A DNA stretch of 64,000 nucleotides from Cohnella nanjingensis (GCF_014212125.1 NZ_JACJVP010000037.1:264-64263), one strand, 5' to 3'; numbered from the stretch's first letter, positions 45,621 through 55,608 are shown. Numbers and translations are program-made. The notes: generated by a model from the letters alone, not told the origin.

Positions 45621-45684
45621 GGCAAGTGAAGCGCAGGCGGATCAAAGGCAGGCTCGTCGGCAGTCTCCGCCCATACGCTGCGAA

Positions 45685-46773
45685 TCACCTCCCGAATCGC
45701 ACGAGGACGTGCCAGAGCTGCTTGAAATGCTGGAACGTCTCCTCCGGCGACGCCCAATCGCGCCAAAGTTCGGGCTCATGGCGCGCCGACGCGGCGGCCC
45801 GGCCTATCGCGGCCGCGTCCAGCAAGCCGGGCGTCGCCGCGAAGCCGCGGTCCACGCGGCGGGCGAGCGGCGGCATCGCCGGCCCCCGGAAGTCGTCCGG
45901 CACGCGCGCCGTCTCCAGCCGGAATCCGGCATGCCAGTAGAGGCCGAGCCCGTGCCGGGCGCACAAGTCTCTCAATCGGCCGCCGATCTGCGTGCCCCGG
46001 TACGAGGGATCTGCCACGAGCGCTTCGACGTCGGCGGACAGATCGATCTCCCCGTGCACCTGCGCTTCGACGTAGTCGTCCAGCGCGCGGCCGACGAGGC
46101 CGGACCCGGGAACGGAAGCTACGGCCTCCGCCTGCCGCAGGCGATTCAGGAACGCGCCCGGATCGAGCGGAGCTACCCCAAGCGCCGCATGATCGGTTTC
46201 GATCTGCCGGAGCAGCGCGGCAAGCAGCGGCGCGAGGACGTCGCTCGTGCCGACGTGCTCGGGCCCCAGATGGCTGTCGCCCAACGTAAACGTGCACCGG
46301 CCCGAGACCTCCGGACGCAGGATCAGATAGCACGATCCGAACCGGGGGGCGGCGCCGTCCGCATGACGCATGAGATTCAGCGCGCCGTACTTGGGCCTCG
46401 CGTCCTCCCGCGCATCGGACGCTTGATAGGCGCCGCCGAAGAGAAGCTCCTCCCAGCGGTCGCGGTCCCCGCCGGGATAGGCCGTGCGGCTGCCGTTGGT
46501 CACGCGCGTCTCGAACTGGCTTCGGTACTTGCCCGCCAGCAGCAGCCCCTCTACGACGGTAATTCCGTCCGGCAGCACCCGATCCGGGTGGAAGTTGAGC
46601 GTGACGCGGGCGCGCCGGCCGATCCGGGACAGGATCGCCATCCCTTCATCTTTCAGGACGCCGGCGCGAGAGAGGATGTCCTCCAAGATCTCCTGCGCGC
46701 GCTGCCGATGCGGCCATGCGGCCTCTCTCACATGCTGCAGCGCCTGGGCTTGCGCGCGAGTCAATGCGTGCAT
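45685..46773 (-). CDS. DUF3626 family protein
   Basis: 362 residues from ATG 46773, which has GGAGAGGAGG upstream; the earlier ATG at 46800 does not. Segments typical of DUF3626 are present: ILSRIGRRARVTLNFHPDRV, GLLLAGKYRSQFETRVTNG, FGGAYQ, RPKYGALNLM, GSCYLILRPEV and CTFTLGDSHLGP. The biochemical role is not established to my knowledge; some relatives resemble polymorphic-toxin or ADP-ribosylation-related enzymes. The gene stands alone and ends in the repeat-rich region. Confidence 0.82.
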   Translation of the reverse strand: MHALTRAQAQALQHVREAAWPHRQRAQEILEDILSRAGVLKDEGMAILSRIGRRARVTLNFHPDRVLPDGITVVEGLLLAGKYRSQFETRVTNGSRTAYPGGDRDRWEELLFGGAYQASDAREDARPKYGALNLMRHADGAAPRFGSCYLILRPEVSGRCTFTLGDSHLGPEHVGTSDVLAPLLAALLRQIETDHAALGVAPLDPGAFLNRLRQAEAVASVPGSGLVGRALDDYVEAQVHGEIDLSADVEALVADPSYRGTQIGGRLRDLCARHGLGLYWHAGFRLETARVPDDFRGPAMPPLARRVDRGFAATPGLLDAAAIGRAAASARHEPELWRDWASPEETFQHFKQLWHVLVRFGR

Positions 46774-46944
46774 GGGATAACCTCCTCTCCTTTCGCTCAC
46801 CGCCGATCTTTTTCCGGTTTCGTTTTTCTATTGTAAACATAATCGCCGCCTGCTCCACAAGACGGCAGGAACCGCCTTCAGCGGCGAAATGGCGAGCGAA
46901 TTTGCGAAAATCGCCGACGAACCCGCTTTTTTCGTCAATTTAGG

Positions 46945-46972
46945 TTGCCAACATCGGGTAAAAGGCGATAAT
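46945..46972 (+). promoter_or_regulatory. probable promoter of the pot operon
   Basis: TTGCCA (46945-46950), 16-bp spacer and GATAAT (46967-46972), about 37 bases before potA. Confidence 0.5.
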
Positions 46973-47008
46973 GGTATCAGCGACTATACATGTAGGTGGG
47001 AATCTTAA

Positions 47009-48118
47009 ATGTCTACTGAACAAACGATCATTCAGTTCGAACAAGTCACGAAGCGCTACGATGACGGCGAGACGGTGCTGAAGTCCGTCAGCTTCGAGAT
47101 CGAACGCGGCAAGTTCTACACGCTGCTCGGCCCTTCGGGCTGCGGAAAAACGACGATCCTGCGGCTGATCGCCGGCTTCCTCGAGCCGTCCGAAGGCGAG
47201 ATCCGGTTCGACGGCAAGGTCATCAACCGCGTCCCGGCGAACGAGCGTCTGGTCAATACCGTCTTCCAGGACTACGCGCTGTTCCCGCATCTGAACGTCT
47301 TCGAGAACGTGGCCTTCGGCTTGCGCATCAAGAAGCTGAAGCAGGCGGCCGTCGAAGCGAAGGTGCTGGAGGCGCTCCGGTTCGTTAATCTCAAAGGCTA
47401 CGAGAAACGGGAAATCACCGAACTCTCCGGCGGGCAGCGGCAGCGCGTCGCGATCGCGCGGGCGATCGTGAACGAGCCCGAGGTTCTGCTGTTGGACGAG
47501 CCCCTCTCCGCGCTCGATCTGAAGCTGCGTACGGAGATGCAGTACGAGCTGCGCGAGCTGCAGCGGCGCCTCGGCATCACGTTCATCTTCGTGACCCACG
47601 ATCAGGAAGAGGCGCTCGCCATGTCGGACGAGATCTTCGTCATGAAGGAGGGCACGATCCAGCAGAGCGGCACGCCTACCGACATCTACGACGAGCCGAT
47701 CAACCGGTTCGTCGCGGACTTCATCGGGGAGTCGAACATCGTGCCGGGCAGCATGGCGGAGGACTACCGCGTGCAATTCGCGGGCAAGACGTTCGAGTGC
47801 GTCGACGGCGGCCTGCGGCCGAACGAGCCGGTCGAGATCGTCATCCGTCCCGAAGACCTCGAGATCACGACGCCGGAGCGGGGCAAGCTGCAGGTGAAGG
47901 TCGACACGCAGCTGTTCCGCGGCGTGCATTACGAGATCGTGGGCTACGACGAGGCCGGCAACGAGTGGATGGTTCACTCCACCAAGAAGGTCGAGGTCGG
48001 CGAGCGGATCGGCCTCGACTTCGATCCTGAAGCGATCCACGTCATGCGCTTCGGCGAGACCGAAGAGGAGTTCGACAAGCGGCTCCTCGCTTACGAGGAG
48101 ATCGGACATGACCAGTAG
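47009..48118 (+). CDS. potA: spermidine/putrescine ABC transporter ATPase
   Basis: 369 residues. ATP-binding subunit of polyamine import: Walker [13 protein letters not shown] signature [14 protein letters not shown], Walker [14 protein letters not shown]-loop THDQEEA, then a C-terminal TOBE-like regulatory domain (about 285-345). Its order with two permeases and a PotD-type binding protein, all overlapping, supports the polyamine assignment. It overlaps potB by 11 bases. Confidence 0.93.
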   Translation: MSTEQTIIQFEQVTKRYDDGETVLKSVSFEIERGKFYTLLGPSGCGKTTILRLIAGFLEPSEGEIRFDGKVINRVPANERLVNTVFQDYALFPHLNVFENVAFGLRIKKLKQAAVEAKVLEALRFVNLKGYEKREITELSGGQRQRVAIARAIVNEPEVLLLDEPLSALDLKLRTEMQYELRELQRRLGITFIFVTHDQEEALAMSDEIFVMKEGTIQQSGTPTDIYDEPINRFVADFIGESNIVPGSMAEDYRVQFAGKTFECVDGGLRPNEPVEIVIRPEDLEITTPERGKLQVKVDTQLFRGVHYEIVGYDEAGNEWMVHSTKKVEVGERIGLDFDPEAIHVMRFGETEEEFDKRLLAYEEIGHDQ

Positions 48119-48914
48119 ATCGCGCAACGTCTATCTCGTCCCTTATCTGCTCTGGATGGCGCTCTTTATCGTCGTGCCGATCGCGCTCATCCTCTACGAT
48201 TCGTTCTTCGACGTCGAAGGACAGTTCACGTTCGGCAACTACGGCAAGTTCCTAACGCCGATCTACCTGCGCATGACGGCCAGCTCGATCTGGTACGCGC
48301 TGCTCATCACCGTGTTCTCGCTGCTCGTGGCCTATCCCGCCGCGTACGCGCTCACGAAGATGAAGCACAAGCAGCTCTGGCTGCTGCTGCTCATCCTGCC
48401 GAGCTGGGTGAACCTGCTGCTGAAGGTGTACGCGTTTCTCGGCATCTTCGGCACCTACGGCTTCGTCAACGGCGTGCTGGAGACGCTCGGTATCGGCCGG
48501 CACCAGATTCTGTTCACGGACTTCAGCTTCGTCTTCGTTTCGGTCTATATTTTCATTCCGTTCATGATCCTGCCGATCTACAACGCTTTGGAGGATCTCA
48601 ATCCGTCGCTCGTCTTCGCGGCGCGGGATCTGGGAGCATCCGCTTGGACGACGTTCCGGCGGGTCGTCTTTCCGCTGACGTTGGACGGGGTCAAGGCCGG
48701 CTGCCAGGCCGTATTCATCCCGGCGCTGTCCCTGTTCATGATCACGCGCCTCGTCGCGGGCAACCGCGTCATTACGCTCGGGACGGCGATCGAGCAGCAT
48801 TTCCTCGTGACGCAGGATTGGGGCATGGGCGCGGCCATCGCGGTCTTCCTCATCCTCGCCATGGTCGTCATCATGATCGTCACCGGCAAGCGGCAGAAAG
48901 GAGGGGCGCGATGA
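48108..48914 (+). CDS. potB: spermidine/putrescine ABC transporter permease
   Basis: 268 residues with six membrane segments. EAA-type loop near residues 170-195 ([22 protein letters not shown]). PotB-type N terminus ([23 protein letters not shown]). It pairs with PotC in the membrane and docks on PotA. The stop codon overlaps the potC start. Confidence 0.92.
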   Translation: MTSRSRNVYLVPYLLWMALFIVVPIALILYDSFFDVEGQFTFGNYGKFLTPIYLRMTASSIWYALLITVFSLLVAYPAAYALTKMKHKQLWLLLLILPSWVNLLLKVYAFLGIFGTYGFVNGVLETLGIGRHQILFTDFSFVFVSVYIFIPFMILPIYNALEDLNPSLVFAARDLGASAWTTFRRVVFPLTLDGVKAGCQAVFIPALSLFMITRLVAGNRVITLGTAIEQHFLVTQDWGMGAAIAVFLILAMVVIMIVTGKRQKGGAR

Positions 48915-49714
48915 ACAAGTCCAAGAGCGGCGCGTCGATCTATCTGGCCGTCATCTTCGTCATCCTGTACGCCCCGATCTTCTACCTGGTGTACTATTCG
49001 TTCAACAGCGGCGGGTCGATGCACGGTTACGAGGGCTTCACGCTCCAATACTACGGCGAAGTGTTCCAAGACGCGCGGCTGCTCATCATCGTGCTCAATA
49101 CGGTGATCATCGCGCTGCTGTCTTCGGCGATCTCAACCGTGCTCGGCGTGCTCGGCGCGCTCGCCATCCGCCGCGTGCGCAGTCGCCGCGCCCGGAACTC
49201 GCTCCTCTCGATGAACAACGTGCTGATCGTGAGCCCGGACGTCATCATCGGCGCCTCGTTCCTCATCCTGTTCACGATGGCCGGCATCAAGCTCGGCTTC
49301 ACGTCGGTGCTGCTGTCGCACATCGCGTTCAGCGTGCCGATCGTCGTCCTCATGGTGCTGCCGAAGCTGCAGGAGATGAGCCCGTCGCTCCTCGACGCGG
49401 CGCGGGACCTCGGCGCGAACGGCTGGCAGGTGCTGACCCGGGTCGTGGTGCCGTTCATCAAGCCGGGCATCTTCGCGGGCTTCTTCATGGCGCTGACCTA
49501 CTCGCTGGACGACTTCGCCGTGACGTTCTTCGTGACGGGCAACGGCTTCTCCACGCTGTCGGTCGAGATCTATTCGCGGGCCCGCCAAGGCATCTCCCTG
49601 TCGATTAACGCGCTGTCGACGCTCATCTTCCTGTTCACGGTGCTGGTCGTCCTCGGCTACTACTGGCTGAACCGGCGGAGCAGCAAGCGGCTCGGAATGG
49701 GGGTTCCCAAATGA
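48911..49714 (+). CDS. potC: spermidine/putrescine ABC transporter permease
   Basis: 267 residues from ATG 48911 (AAAGGAGG upstream), overlapping potB by four bases. In-frame sequence upstream inside potB is a shadow. Six membrane segments; motif YLVYYSFNSGG near the start and EAA loop DAARDLGANGWQVLTRVVVPFIKPG. Second channel subunit of the polyamine importer. Confidence 0.92.
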   Translation: MNKSKSGASIYLAVIFVILYAPIFYLVYYSFNSGGSMHGYEGFTLQYYGEVFQDARLLIIVLNTVIIALLSSAISTVLGVLGALAIRRVRSRRARNSLLSMNNVLIVSPDVIIGASFLILFTMAGIKLGFTSVLLSHIAFSVPIVVLMVLPKLQEMSPSLLDAARDLGANGWQVLTRVVVPFIKPGIFAGFFMALTYSLDDFAVTFFVTGNGFSTLSVEIYSRARQGISLSINALSTLIFLFTVLVVLGYYWLNRRSSKRLGMGVPK

Positions 49715-50784
49715 AGGAGCTCGTCCGACTGTTTATCGCCGTCCTGGTCGTAGCGTTCGGCCTCATGTACGGCGTGTCCGCGTTGAACTCGTCGCAGGGC
49801 TACTCCGGCGCGAATACGCTGACGGTCTACAACTGGGGAGACTATATCGACCCCGCGCTGATCTCGGCGTTCGAGAAGGAGACCGGCATCAAGGTCATCT
49901 ATCAGACCTTCGACTCCAACGAGGCGATGATGACGAAGATCGCCCAAGGGGGCACGACCTTCGACGTGAGCATCCCGTCCGAATACGCGATCAGCAAGAT
50001 GAAGGCCGACGGCCTGCTGCTGCCGCTGGATCACGCGAAGCTGCCCAACTTGAAGTCTATCGATCCGCGCTACCTGAATCTGGACTTCGATCCGGGCAAC
50101 GCCTATTCGATCCCTTACTTCTGGGGCACCGTCGGCATCATTTACAACCCGGAGCTCGTAGGCGATCTCAAGTTCGACAGTTGGGACGATCTGTGGGACC
50201 CGTCGCTGCGCAATAACATCCTGCTCGTCGACAGCGCGCGCGAAGTGATCGGCATGGGGCTCAACAGCCTCGGCTATTCGCTGAACGATCGCGACGAGGA
50301 CCATCTCCAGGAGGCGCTGCGCAAGCTCAAGACGTTGACGCCCAACGTGAAGGCGCTCGTCGGCGACGAGATCAAGATGCTGCTCGCGAACGAGGAGGCG
50401 GCCGTCGGACTCGTCTGGTCCGGCGACGCCTCGGAGATCATGGACGAGAACGACAAGCTGGACTACGTCATCCCGAAGGAAGGGTCCAACCTGTGGTTCG
50501 ACAACATGGTCATCCCGAAGACGGCGCGCAACATCGAGGGCGCGCACCGGTTCATCAACTTTATGCTGGACCCGAAGCACGCCGCGCAGAACGCCGAGTA
50601 TGTCGGCTATGCGACGCCGAACGCCGAAGCGATAAAGTACCTGCCCGAGGAGATCGCGAGCGACGAGCGGTTCTACCCGGCTCCGGCGATCACGGACAAG
50701 CTCGAGGTGTACGCCAACCTGGGCAAAAAGATGCTGTCGCACTATAACGAGCTGTTCCTCGAGTTCAAGATGCACAAGAAGTAA
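49711..50784 (+). CDS. potD: spermidine/putrescine-binding protein
   Basis: 357 residues, overlapping potC by four bases. PotD-type features: LTVYNWGDYIDPALISAFEKETGIKV, AMMTKIAQGGTTFDV, PSEYAISKM, PYFWGTVGIIYNP and AAVGLVWSGDASE, with acidic and aromatic residues that bind polyamines. The N terminus (about 5-24) is hydrophobic but has no lipobox Cys, so it is anchored or secreted rather than lipid-modified; this differs from many Gram-positive binding proteins. Confidence 0.92.
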   Translation: MKELVRLFIAVLVVAFGLMYGVSALNSSQGYSGANTLTVYNWGDYIDPALISAFEKETGIKVIYQTFDSNEAMMTKIAQGGTTFDVSIPSEYAISKMKADGLLLPLDHAKLPNLKSIDPRYLNLDFDPGNAYSIPYFWGTVGIIYNPELVGDLKFDSWDDLWDPSLRNNILLVDSAREVIGMGLNSLGYSLNDRDEDHLQEALRKLKTLTPNVKALVGDEIKMLLANEEAAVGLVWSGDASEIMDENDKLDYVIPKEGSNLWFDNMVIPKTARNIEGAHRFINFMLDPKHAAQNAEYVGYATPNAEAIKYLPEEIASDERFYPAPAITDKLEVYANLGKKMLSHYNELFLEFKMHKK

Positions 50785-50937
50785 GCCGCCATGCTGTGGT
50801 GACCGCCGACACGAGACTCCGCGCCTCGCGCGGGGAGCTGTGCGAGGTGCGGGGAGGAAGCTCCGCGAACGGTTCGGCGCGGTTCAGCGGCGGCGGATGC
50901 CGCCCGCCCGGACGACAGTACGGTGATCGGGCTTCCC

Positions 50938-50972
50938 GGGAGCGAAGGTGAACCTTCGCTCCTTCTTTGTTA
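50938..50972 (+). terminator. terminator after the pot operon
   Basis: GGAGCGAAGG pairs with CCTTCGCTCC around TGAA, followed by TTCTTTGTT. Confidence 0.75.
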
Positions 50973-51019
50973 CAATAGGAAGACAGAGATCTCAAGGATC
51001 AGGAAGCGAGGGAAACAAG

Positions 51020-51991
51020 ATGAGCGAAGTTGAACGCAAGGAACTCGCGACGTTCGCGGGCGGTTGCTTCTGGTGCATGGTGACGCCGTTCGAGAAGATG
51101 CCGGGCATCATCCGGGTCGTGTCGGGCTATACCGGCGGCCACGTCGAGAATCCGACGTACGAGCAGGTGTGCTCGGAGACGACCGGCCACGCGGAGGCGG
51201 TGCAGATCACGTTCGATCCGGCCGTCTTCCCGTACGGCAAGCTGCTGGACATCTACTGGCAATCCGTCGATCCGACGGATGCGGGCGGGCAATTCTTCGA
51301 TCGGGGCGAATCGTACCGCCCGGCGATCTTCTATCATAGCGAAGCGCAGCGGCAAGAGGCCGAGGCATCCAAGCAGGCGCTGCAGGAGAGCGGCCGCTTC
51401 GATCGTACGATCGTGGTCGCGATCGAGCCCGCGGCGGTCTTCTATCCCGCGGAAGATTATCATCAGGACTACCACAAGAAGAACCCGCTGCGCTATAAGA
51501 TGTATCGCAAGGGCTCCGGCCGCGACACCTTCATCAAGCAGCATTGGAATACGGACAGAGACAAGGCCAAGCTGAAGGAGCGGCTGACGACGATGCAGTT
51601 CGAGGTTACGCAGAACAGCGCGACGGAGCCGCCGTTCCGCAACGAGTTCTGGGACAATCACCGCGAAGGACTGTACGTCGACATCGTCTCCGGCGCCCCG
51701 CTGTTCAGCTCCCGCGACAAGTTCGATTCCGGCTGCGGCTGGCCGAGCTTCACGCGGCCGCTCGACGAAGGCGGCGTGAAGGAAGAGGAAGACTTCAGCC
51801 ACAACATGTTCCGGACGGAGGTGCGCAGCCGAGAGGCGGATTCGCATCTGGGCCACGTCTTCAACGACGGTCCGCCGGAAGCGGGCGGCCTGCGGTACTG
51901 CATCAATTCCGCGGCGCTGCGCTTCATCCCGGTGGAGGATCTGGAGAAGGAAGGCTACGGGAGCTACGCCAAGCTGTTCGACCGGGCGTAA
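51020..51991 (+). CDS. msrAB: fused peptide methionine sulfoxide reductase MsrA-MsrB
   Basis: 323 residues from ATG 51020 (CGAGGGAAA upstream). It repairs both S- and R-methionine sulfoxide. MsrA domain 1-170: GGCFWC with catalytic Cys16, [26 protein letters not shown], and YHQDY. MsrB domain 190-323: [19 protein letters not shown] and [11 protein letters not shown] with catalytic Cys294. The zinc-binding CxxC pairs of many MsrB proteins are absent ([11 protein letters not shown]). The order MsrA then MsrB is the usual one in Bacillota fusions. No signal peptide. Confidence 0.95.
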   Translation: MSEVERKELATFAGGCFWCMVTPFEKMPGIIRVVSGYTGGHVENPTYEQVCSETTGHAEAVQITFDPAVFPYGKLLDIYWQSVDPTDAGGQFFDRGESYRPAIFYHSEAQRQEAEASKQALQESGRFDRTIVVAIEPAAVFYPAEDYHQDYHKKNPLRYKMYRKGSGRDTFIKQHWNTDRDKAKLKERLTTMQFEVTQNSATEPPFRNEFWDNHREGLYVDIVSGAPLFSSRDKFDSGCGWPSFTRPLDEGGVKEEEDFSHNMFRTEVRSREADSHLGHVFNDGPPEAGGLRYCINSAALRFIPVEDLEKEGYGSYAKLFDRA

Positions 51992-52135
51992 GCGTCCATG
52001 ACGAAAAAGCGGGATGCGCCGCATCCCGCTCCTTGCCGCCCCCTTGCGCGCGATCGCGCCGAGGGGGCTTTTTGTGTTGTAGGCCCGGCTGGACCGCGCC
52101 CGATCAAAGGTGCGGGGAGCAGACCGGCCGCCTGC

Positions 52136-52222
52136 TCAGTGGTTGTTGCCGGACGAGTTGCCTTTTTTGTCGGACGACTTGGTCTGCGTGTTCTTGGCGC
52201 CGTGGCCTTGCTGCTTGGACAT
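52136..52222 (-). CDS. tiny hydrophilic protein, 28 residues
   Basis: ATG 52222 follows AAAGGAGGG at ideal spacing on the minus strand. The product starts MSKQQGHGAKNTQTKSS and ends GNSSGNNH; it is basic, rich in Lys, Gly, Asn, Gln and Ser and has no hydrophobic residues to speak of. That composition resembles small acid-soluble or minor spore proteins (inference). It was found by reading the sequence; the frame is too short for usual gene calling. Confidence 0.6.
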   Translation of the reverse strand: MSKQQGHGAKNTQTKSSDKKGNSSGNNH

Positions 52223-52491
52223 CGCGGGAATCCCTCCTTTGGGCGAAGATGCCAATAGGGTGCGCCGAGTAGGGGACACTTATGAGCGTCGCTAGGGGCG
52301 TGCGCGCTTATATTTCGTGCCGGCGCGACCGTTCCGAGCAATCCCTTGCAGATGCAGGTGAACGGGCGGAAAGATACAAATTTAAAATGGAAAGCGCACT
52401 TGTAAAATGTTAATGTTTAGTAAGATCCGGGGGTTGAATCTGACGTAGCGAGTGTCGAATGTTACCACGTTTAAGAAAGCGGTGATCGGAA

Positions 52492-53058
52492 ATGGCGTAT
52501 ATGGGAGGACAGGCGTATTGGGATCGTAAATTTGTCAAACGCGATAACCAAATATTAAATCCCGAGCAGAGCTTAGTTGAGCATATCCGCTTTTTCAAAA
52601 AGGGTTCTGTTCTGGATATCGCATGCGGAGATGGGAGAAATGCGCTGTTTCTGCTCGAAAATCATTTTAAAGTAACTGGCGTTGATTTTAGCGGCGAAGC
52701 TTTAAACCGATTGAACAAGTTCGCTGCCGAAAGAAAATATGCGGTACATACCATACAAATGGACTTATCGGATCTTGAAGCTTGGAGAGATATAGGCGTT
52801 TTCGACAACGTGGTGATCAATCATTATCGATTGGGAAAAAACCGAATGTCCAGAATGAACGAGCATTTAGCTGACGGGGGCGTTTTATTTGTCTGCGGAT
52901 TCGGCCACAAGCACCAAGACGAAACTTCCGTTCGGGAAGAGGATTTGATCCAACCTGCCGATTTTGAAGATGTGGAGAGGGTAATGGAGCGTCTCGCATA
53001 CGTGGAGCATCAAGACCGGAATGGCTTTTTTGTAACCTATGTATTTAGAAAAGCCTAA
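52492..53058 (+). CDS. class I SAM-dependent methyltransferase
   Basis: 188 residues. Motif I is VLDIACGDGRNALFLLE, motif II region VTGVDFSGEALNRL, then IQMDLSD. The family is close to small YrrT/TehB-like methyltransferases; the substrate is unknown. Ribosome site GGTGAT precedes ATG 52492. Base composition is clearly more AT-rich than both neighbours and it stands alone, which suggests separate acquisition (inference). Confidence 0.82.
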   Translation: MAYMGGQAYWDRKFVKRDNQILNPEQSLVEHIRFFKKGSVLDIACGDGRNALFLLENHFKVTGVDFSGEALNRLNKFAAERKYAVHTIQMDLSDLEAWRDIGVFDNVVINHYRLGKNRMSRMNEHLADGGVLFVCGFGHKHQDETSVREEDLIQPADFEDVERVMERLAYVEHQDRNGFFVTYVFRKA

Positions 53059-53237
53059 CTCGCCGATCATGCATGAACCTGTCGTGTACGAAAGGACGAT
53101 CGACAGGGAGAAGTCAATGTCGTCTGTACGTTCTCCGTTTAAGTTTTCTTAAGAAAAAAATGAGATCTTTTTTCGATTCCCTTAAATCCCGCGCGCTAAA
53201 ATGACAGCAGAGTCGAATCACATGAGGGGATCGGGCT

Positions 53238-54278
53238 ATGAAAAAGGGAATGCTGCTGGGCGTCCTGGCGGTTGCGCTAGGATTCGGCTGGCTGATCGCG
53301 GAACGGCCCGGAAGCCAACCGGAGCCGAAAGGCCGCGCGGAGGCGACGGCAACGGCTACGCCAACGGCCACGGCAAGCAAACCGGAGCCGGCTGGCAGTC
53401 CGGAGGCTACGCCAACGAGCACGGGAAGCGAACCGGAAGGCAGCGCGAAGCCGACGGATGAGGCTGCGATCACGGGGACGGTCGCGGCGAAGTCCGCCGC
53501 CATGCTGGACGTCGAAACGGGCAAATGGCTGTTCGCGCAAAACGCGGACAAGCCTCTGCCGCCCGCCAGCATGACGAAGCTGATGACCGAGACGCTCATT
53601 CTGGAGGACATCTCCTCCGGCCGGATGAAATGGGACGATAAAGTGGAGATCGGTCATTATGCGGCAAACGTCGTCGGGTCGGGCATGGGACTGACGAAGG
53701 GCCAGCGCGTGACGGTCAAGACGCTGTTCCGCGGCATGGCCGTGCATTCGGCCAACGACGCGACGGTCGCGCTGGCGGAGTACGCGGCCGGAGACGAGCG
53801 GAAGTTCGTCGAACGGATGAACGCCAAGGCGAAGAAGATCGGCTTGTCCAAGCGGACGCGCTTCGCGAACGCGACGGGCTTATCCAGCGCGGACCTGACC
53901 GCCTTCTCCGCCGCGGCGAGCGAGGGCGAGACGGTCATGACCGCGAAGGACGTCGCCAAACTCGCGAAGTACATGGTGCAGCATGTGCCGGACATTCTGG
54001 ATTTCACGCGGGAAAGCGAAGCGAAAGGCTACGGGACGAAGACGGCGCTGCGGAACTCGAACGAGATGCTTCCCGGTCAGCGCTTCGCCACGGCGGGGAA
54101 CGAAGGGCTGAAGACGGGGTATACGGCCGCGGCGGGTTACTGCTTCACGGGTTCTTTCCGATTGAACGGCCATCGGTATATCACGGTCGTCATGGGGACG
54201 GCCACGTTGGAGGCGCGGTTCGAAGAGACGCGCGCGCTGCTCGCGCTGGGATTGGGCGAGGAGAAGCGGGCGGAATGA
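53238..54278 (+). CDS. D-alanyl-D-alanine carboxypeptidase (PBP5/DacF type)
   Basis: 346 residues. Signal/anchor segment (3-20), then a Thr/Pro/Glu/Ala-rich linker (30-75), then a penicillin-binding D,D-carboxypeptidase domain. Catalytic motifs: SMTK with Ser111 and Lys114, SAN at 171-173 and KTG at 292-294. It trims terminal D-Ala from peptidoglycan stem peptides outside the membrane. It lacks the long C-terminal beta domain and amphipathic helix of PBP5, so the N-terminal segment is the likely anchor. Monocistronic, followed by a terminator. Confidence 0.92.
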   Translation: MKKGMLLGVLAVALGFGWLIAERPGSQPEPKGRAEATATATPTATASKPEPAGSPEATPTSTGSEPEGSAKPTDEAAITGTVAAKSAAMLDVETGKWLFAQNADKPLPPASMTKLMTETLILEDISSGRMKWDDKVEIGHYAANVVGSGMGLTKGQRVTVKTLFRGMAVHSANDATVALAEYAAGDERKFVERMNAKAKKIGLSKRTRFANATGLSSADLTAFSAAASEGETVMTAKDVAKLAKYMVQHVPDILDFTRESEAKGYGTKTALRNSNEMLPGQRFATAGNEGLKTGYTAAAGYCFTGSFRLNGHRYITVVMGTATLEARFEETRALLALGLGEEKRAE

Positions 54279-54394
54279 CGCTGACGTCGAAGCAAGCTTC
54301 ACGGAAAGCTTATTCCAGCGCGACTGCAATCGTCGAAGCGGGATCGGACGGCATATAGCCGCACGCAGCCGACTCGAATCCGATAGGCAGCTAA

Positions 54395-54456
54395 CGAAAA
54401 GCCGGCAAGCGAATCGTTGCGGGACATCCGCGACGGTAGAGCTCCGGCTTTTTTTG
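54395..54456 (+). terminator. terminator after the carboxypeptidase gene
   Basis: AAAAGCCGG pairs with CCGGCTTTTTTT across a roughly 36-base internal region that can itself pair. A T-run follows. Confidence 0.65.
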
Positions 54457-54499
54457 CGTGCGTCTGCGCCCGAATCGGGATGGGGACTTTTTTTGAACG

Positions 54500-54596
54500 T
54501 AACAGAAAGTATAAGTTTCACCTATGCTTGGCTGATACGTCTCCGATAAAAACGTGTTGCCCCCTTCCGAGAAGACGGCAAATCCGTTTTTACTTA
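54500..54596 (+). repeat. dispersed intergenic repeat, copy A
   Basis: GTATAAGTTTCAC (54509-54521), CTCCGATAAAAACGTGT and AAGACGGCAAATCCG followed by TTTTTACTT. It lies between the carboxypeptidase terminator and the ATP-grasp cluster. Confidence 0.82.
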
Positions 54597-54674
54597 CTTT
54601 GGCAGCGAAACATGCATCGGGTATGATGCGTAAAGATTGTCATGCGCTTTTTTCTGGAAGAGGAGGGGATCGGT

Positions 54675-54899
54675 TTGGAAAAAGGAATTGTTGTCCATCT
54701 GCTGGAGAAGCAGCCGAACGGGGTGATCGCGAAGATCGACGAACGGCTCTGGACGGCCGATATGCTGGCGGCCCTCCATCACGTCAATTACTTGACGGTC
54801 GGGGGCAACGAGTACGAGACGCTGGAAGGCCGATTGAACGTGGACGCGCAATCGATCGAGCTGCTCCTGGCCGCGGTGCGGCACGGCAAGTCGATCTGA
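54675..54899 (+). CDS. small conserved-looking protein, unknown function
   Basis: 74 residues from TTG 54675 with GAGGAGGGG six bases upstream. The sequence (MEKGIVVHLLEKQPNGV, ALHHVNYLTVGGNEYETLEG) is a mixed alpha/beta cytoplasmic composition. No family is recognised. It is the first gene of the five-gene ATP-grasp cluster and is followed 16 bases later by the next start. Confidence 0.65.
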   Translation: MEKGIVVHLLEKQPNGVIAKIDERLWTADMLAALHHVNYLTVGGNEYETLEGRLNVDAQSIELLLAAVRHGKSI

Positions 54900-54915
54900 C
54901 GGGGAGATGAGAGAG

Positions 54916-55608
54916 ATGAGTCAGGAACAAGACAAGTCCGGGGCGCCGAAGCTGCCTCTGCTGTTCACCCCGGAAGGCAAGCCGCTCCGGGTGTTGTCGA
55001 CGTCGCTCGGCATCGCGCTGCTCGCGAACGCGCTATACGCGGCTGGCGTGCCGCATCCGGCCTCGGCGGCGTCCGCGCAGGCCGGCCCGACGGCGTCGTC
55101 GGGGGCGGACGCCGGACCGGCGCTGACCGAGTGGTCCTCGGACGCCGTCAAAGCCTATTTCGACCCGTCCGTCGATTGGAACATCCCGATGCCCGAGGAG
55201 GAGCCGGACGACGGCGCTGCGGGCGGAACGTCATCCGGCACGGTCGGGTCCGGGGGTTCCGGCGGCACGACCGTCATTCATCATACGTCCGGCTTCGGCT
55301 GGGACGATCTGCTCTTGTACCATCTGATCTTCAACCGGGGCGGATCCTACTCCTCGGGCGCTTACTACAACAGCCATCCCGCCTATGACGCGAGGAGCGG
55401 CTCGGCTTACCGGCCGCGCACGTACGGCGGCGATACGTTCCGGAACAAGGCGGTCGTCGGGTCCGCCGTCCGGCCGAAGACGTCGGATTCGAGCGGGTCG
55501 ATCACGCGCCGCTCCACCTCTTCCTCCAAGGGCGGCATCGGCGGCAAGTCCAGCGGATTCGGCTCTTCCGGTTCGAGCTCGAAGTCCTCGGGCGGGTTCG
55601 GCGGTTGA
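54916..55608 (+). CDS. exported Gly/Ser-rich protein, DUF1190-like, ending in GGFGG
   Basis: 230 residues from ATG 54916 (GGGGAG upstream). A hydrophobic stretch at about residues 26-50 (STSLGIALLANALYAAGV) could be a signal or anchor. The middle has DDLLLYHLIFNRGGSYSSG with Tyr/Ser-rich continuation, and the last 50 residues are Ser/Gly-rich and end in SSGGFGG. This layout resembles E. coli YgiB/YjfM (DUF1190), which pair with ATP-grasp ligases YgiC/YjfC. Its stop overlaps the TTG start of such a ligase. The C-terminal tail may be the ligase's target (inference). Confidence 0.65.
   Translation: MSQEQDKSGAPKLPLLFTPEGKPLRVLSTSLGIALLANALYAAGVPHPASAASAQAGPTASSGADAGPALTEWSSDAVKAYFDPSVDWNIPMPEEEPDDGAAGGTSSGTVGSGGSGGTTVIHHTSGFGWDDLLLYHLIFNRGGSYSSGAYYNSHPAYDARSGSAYRPRTYGGDTFRNKAVVGSAVRPKTSDSSGSITRRSTSSSKGGIGGKSSGFGSSGSSSKSSGGFGG

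Noticed and set aside
48644-48910. N-terminal extension of potC
   Set aside because: In-frame shadow inside potB; ATG 48911 has AAAGGAGG and the usual four-base overlap.
54417-54626. 69-residue ORF with a YKFH motif
   Set aside because: It is the translation of dispersed repeat copy A; the same motif appears from other copies in unrelated frames.
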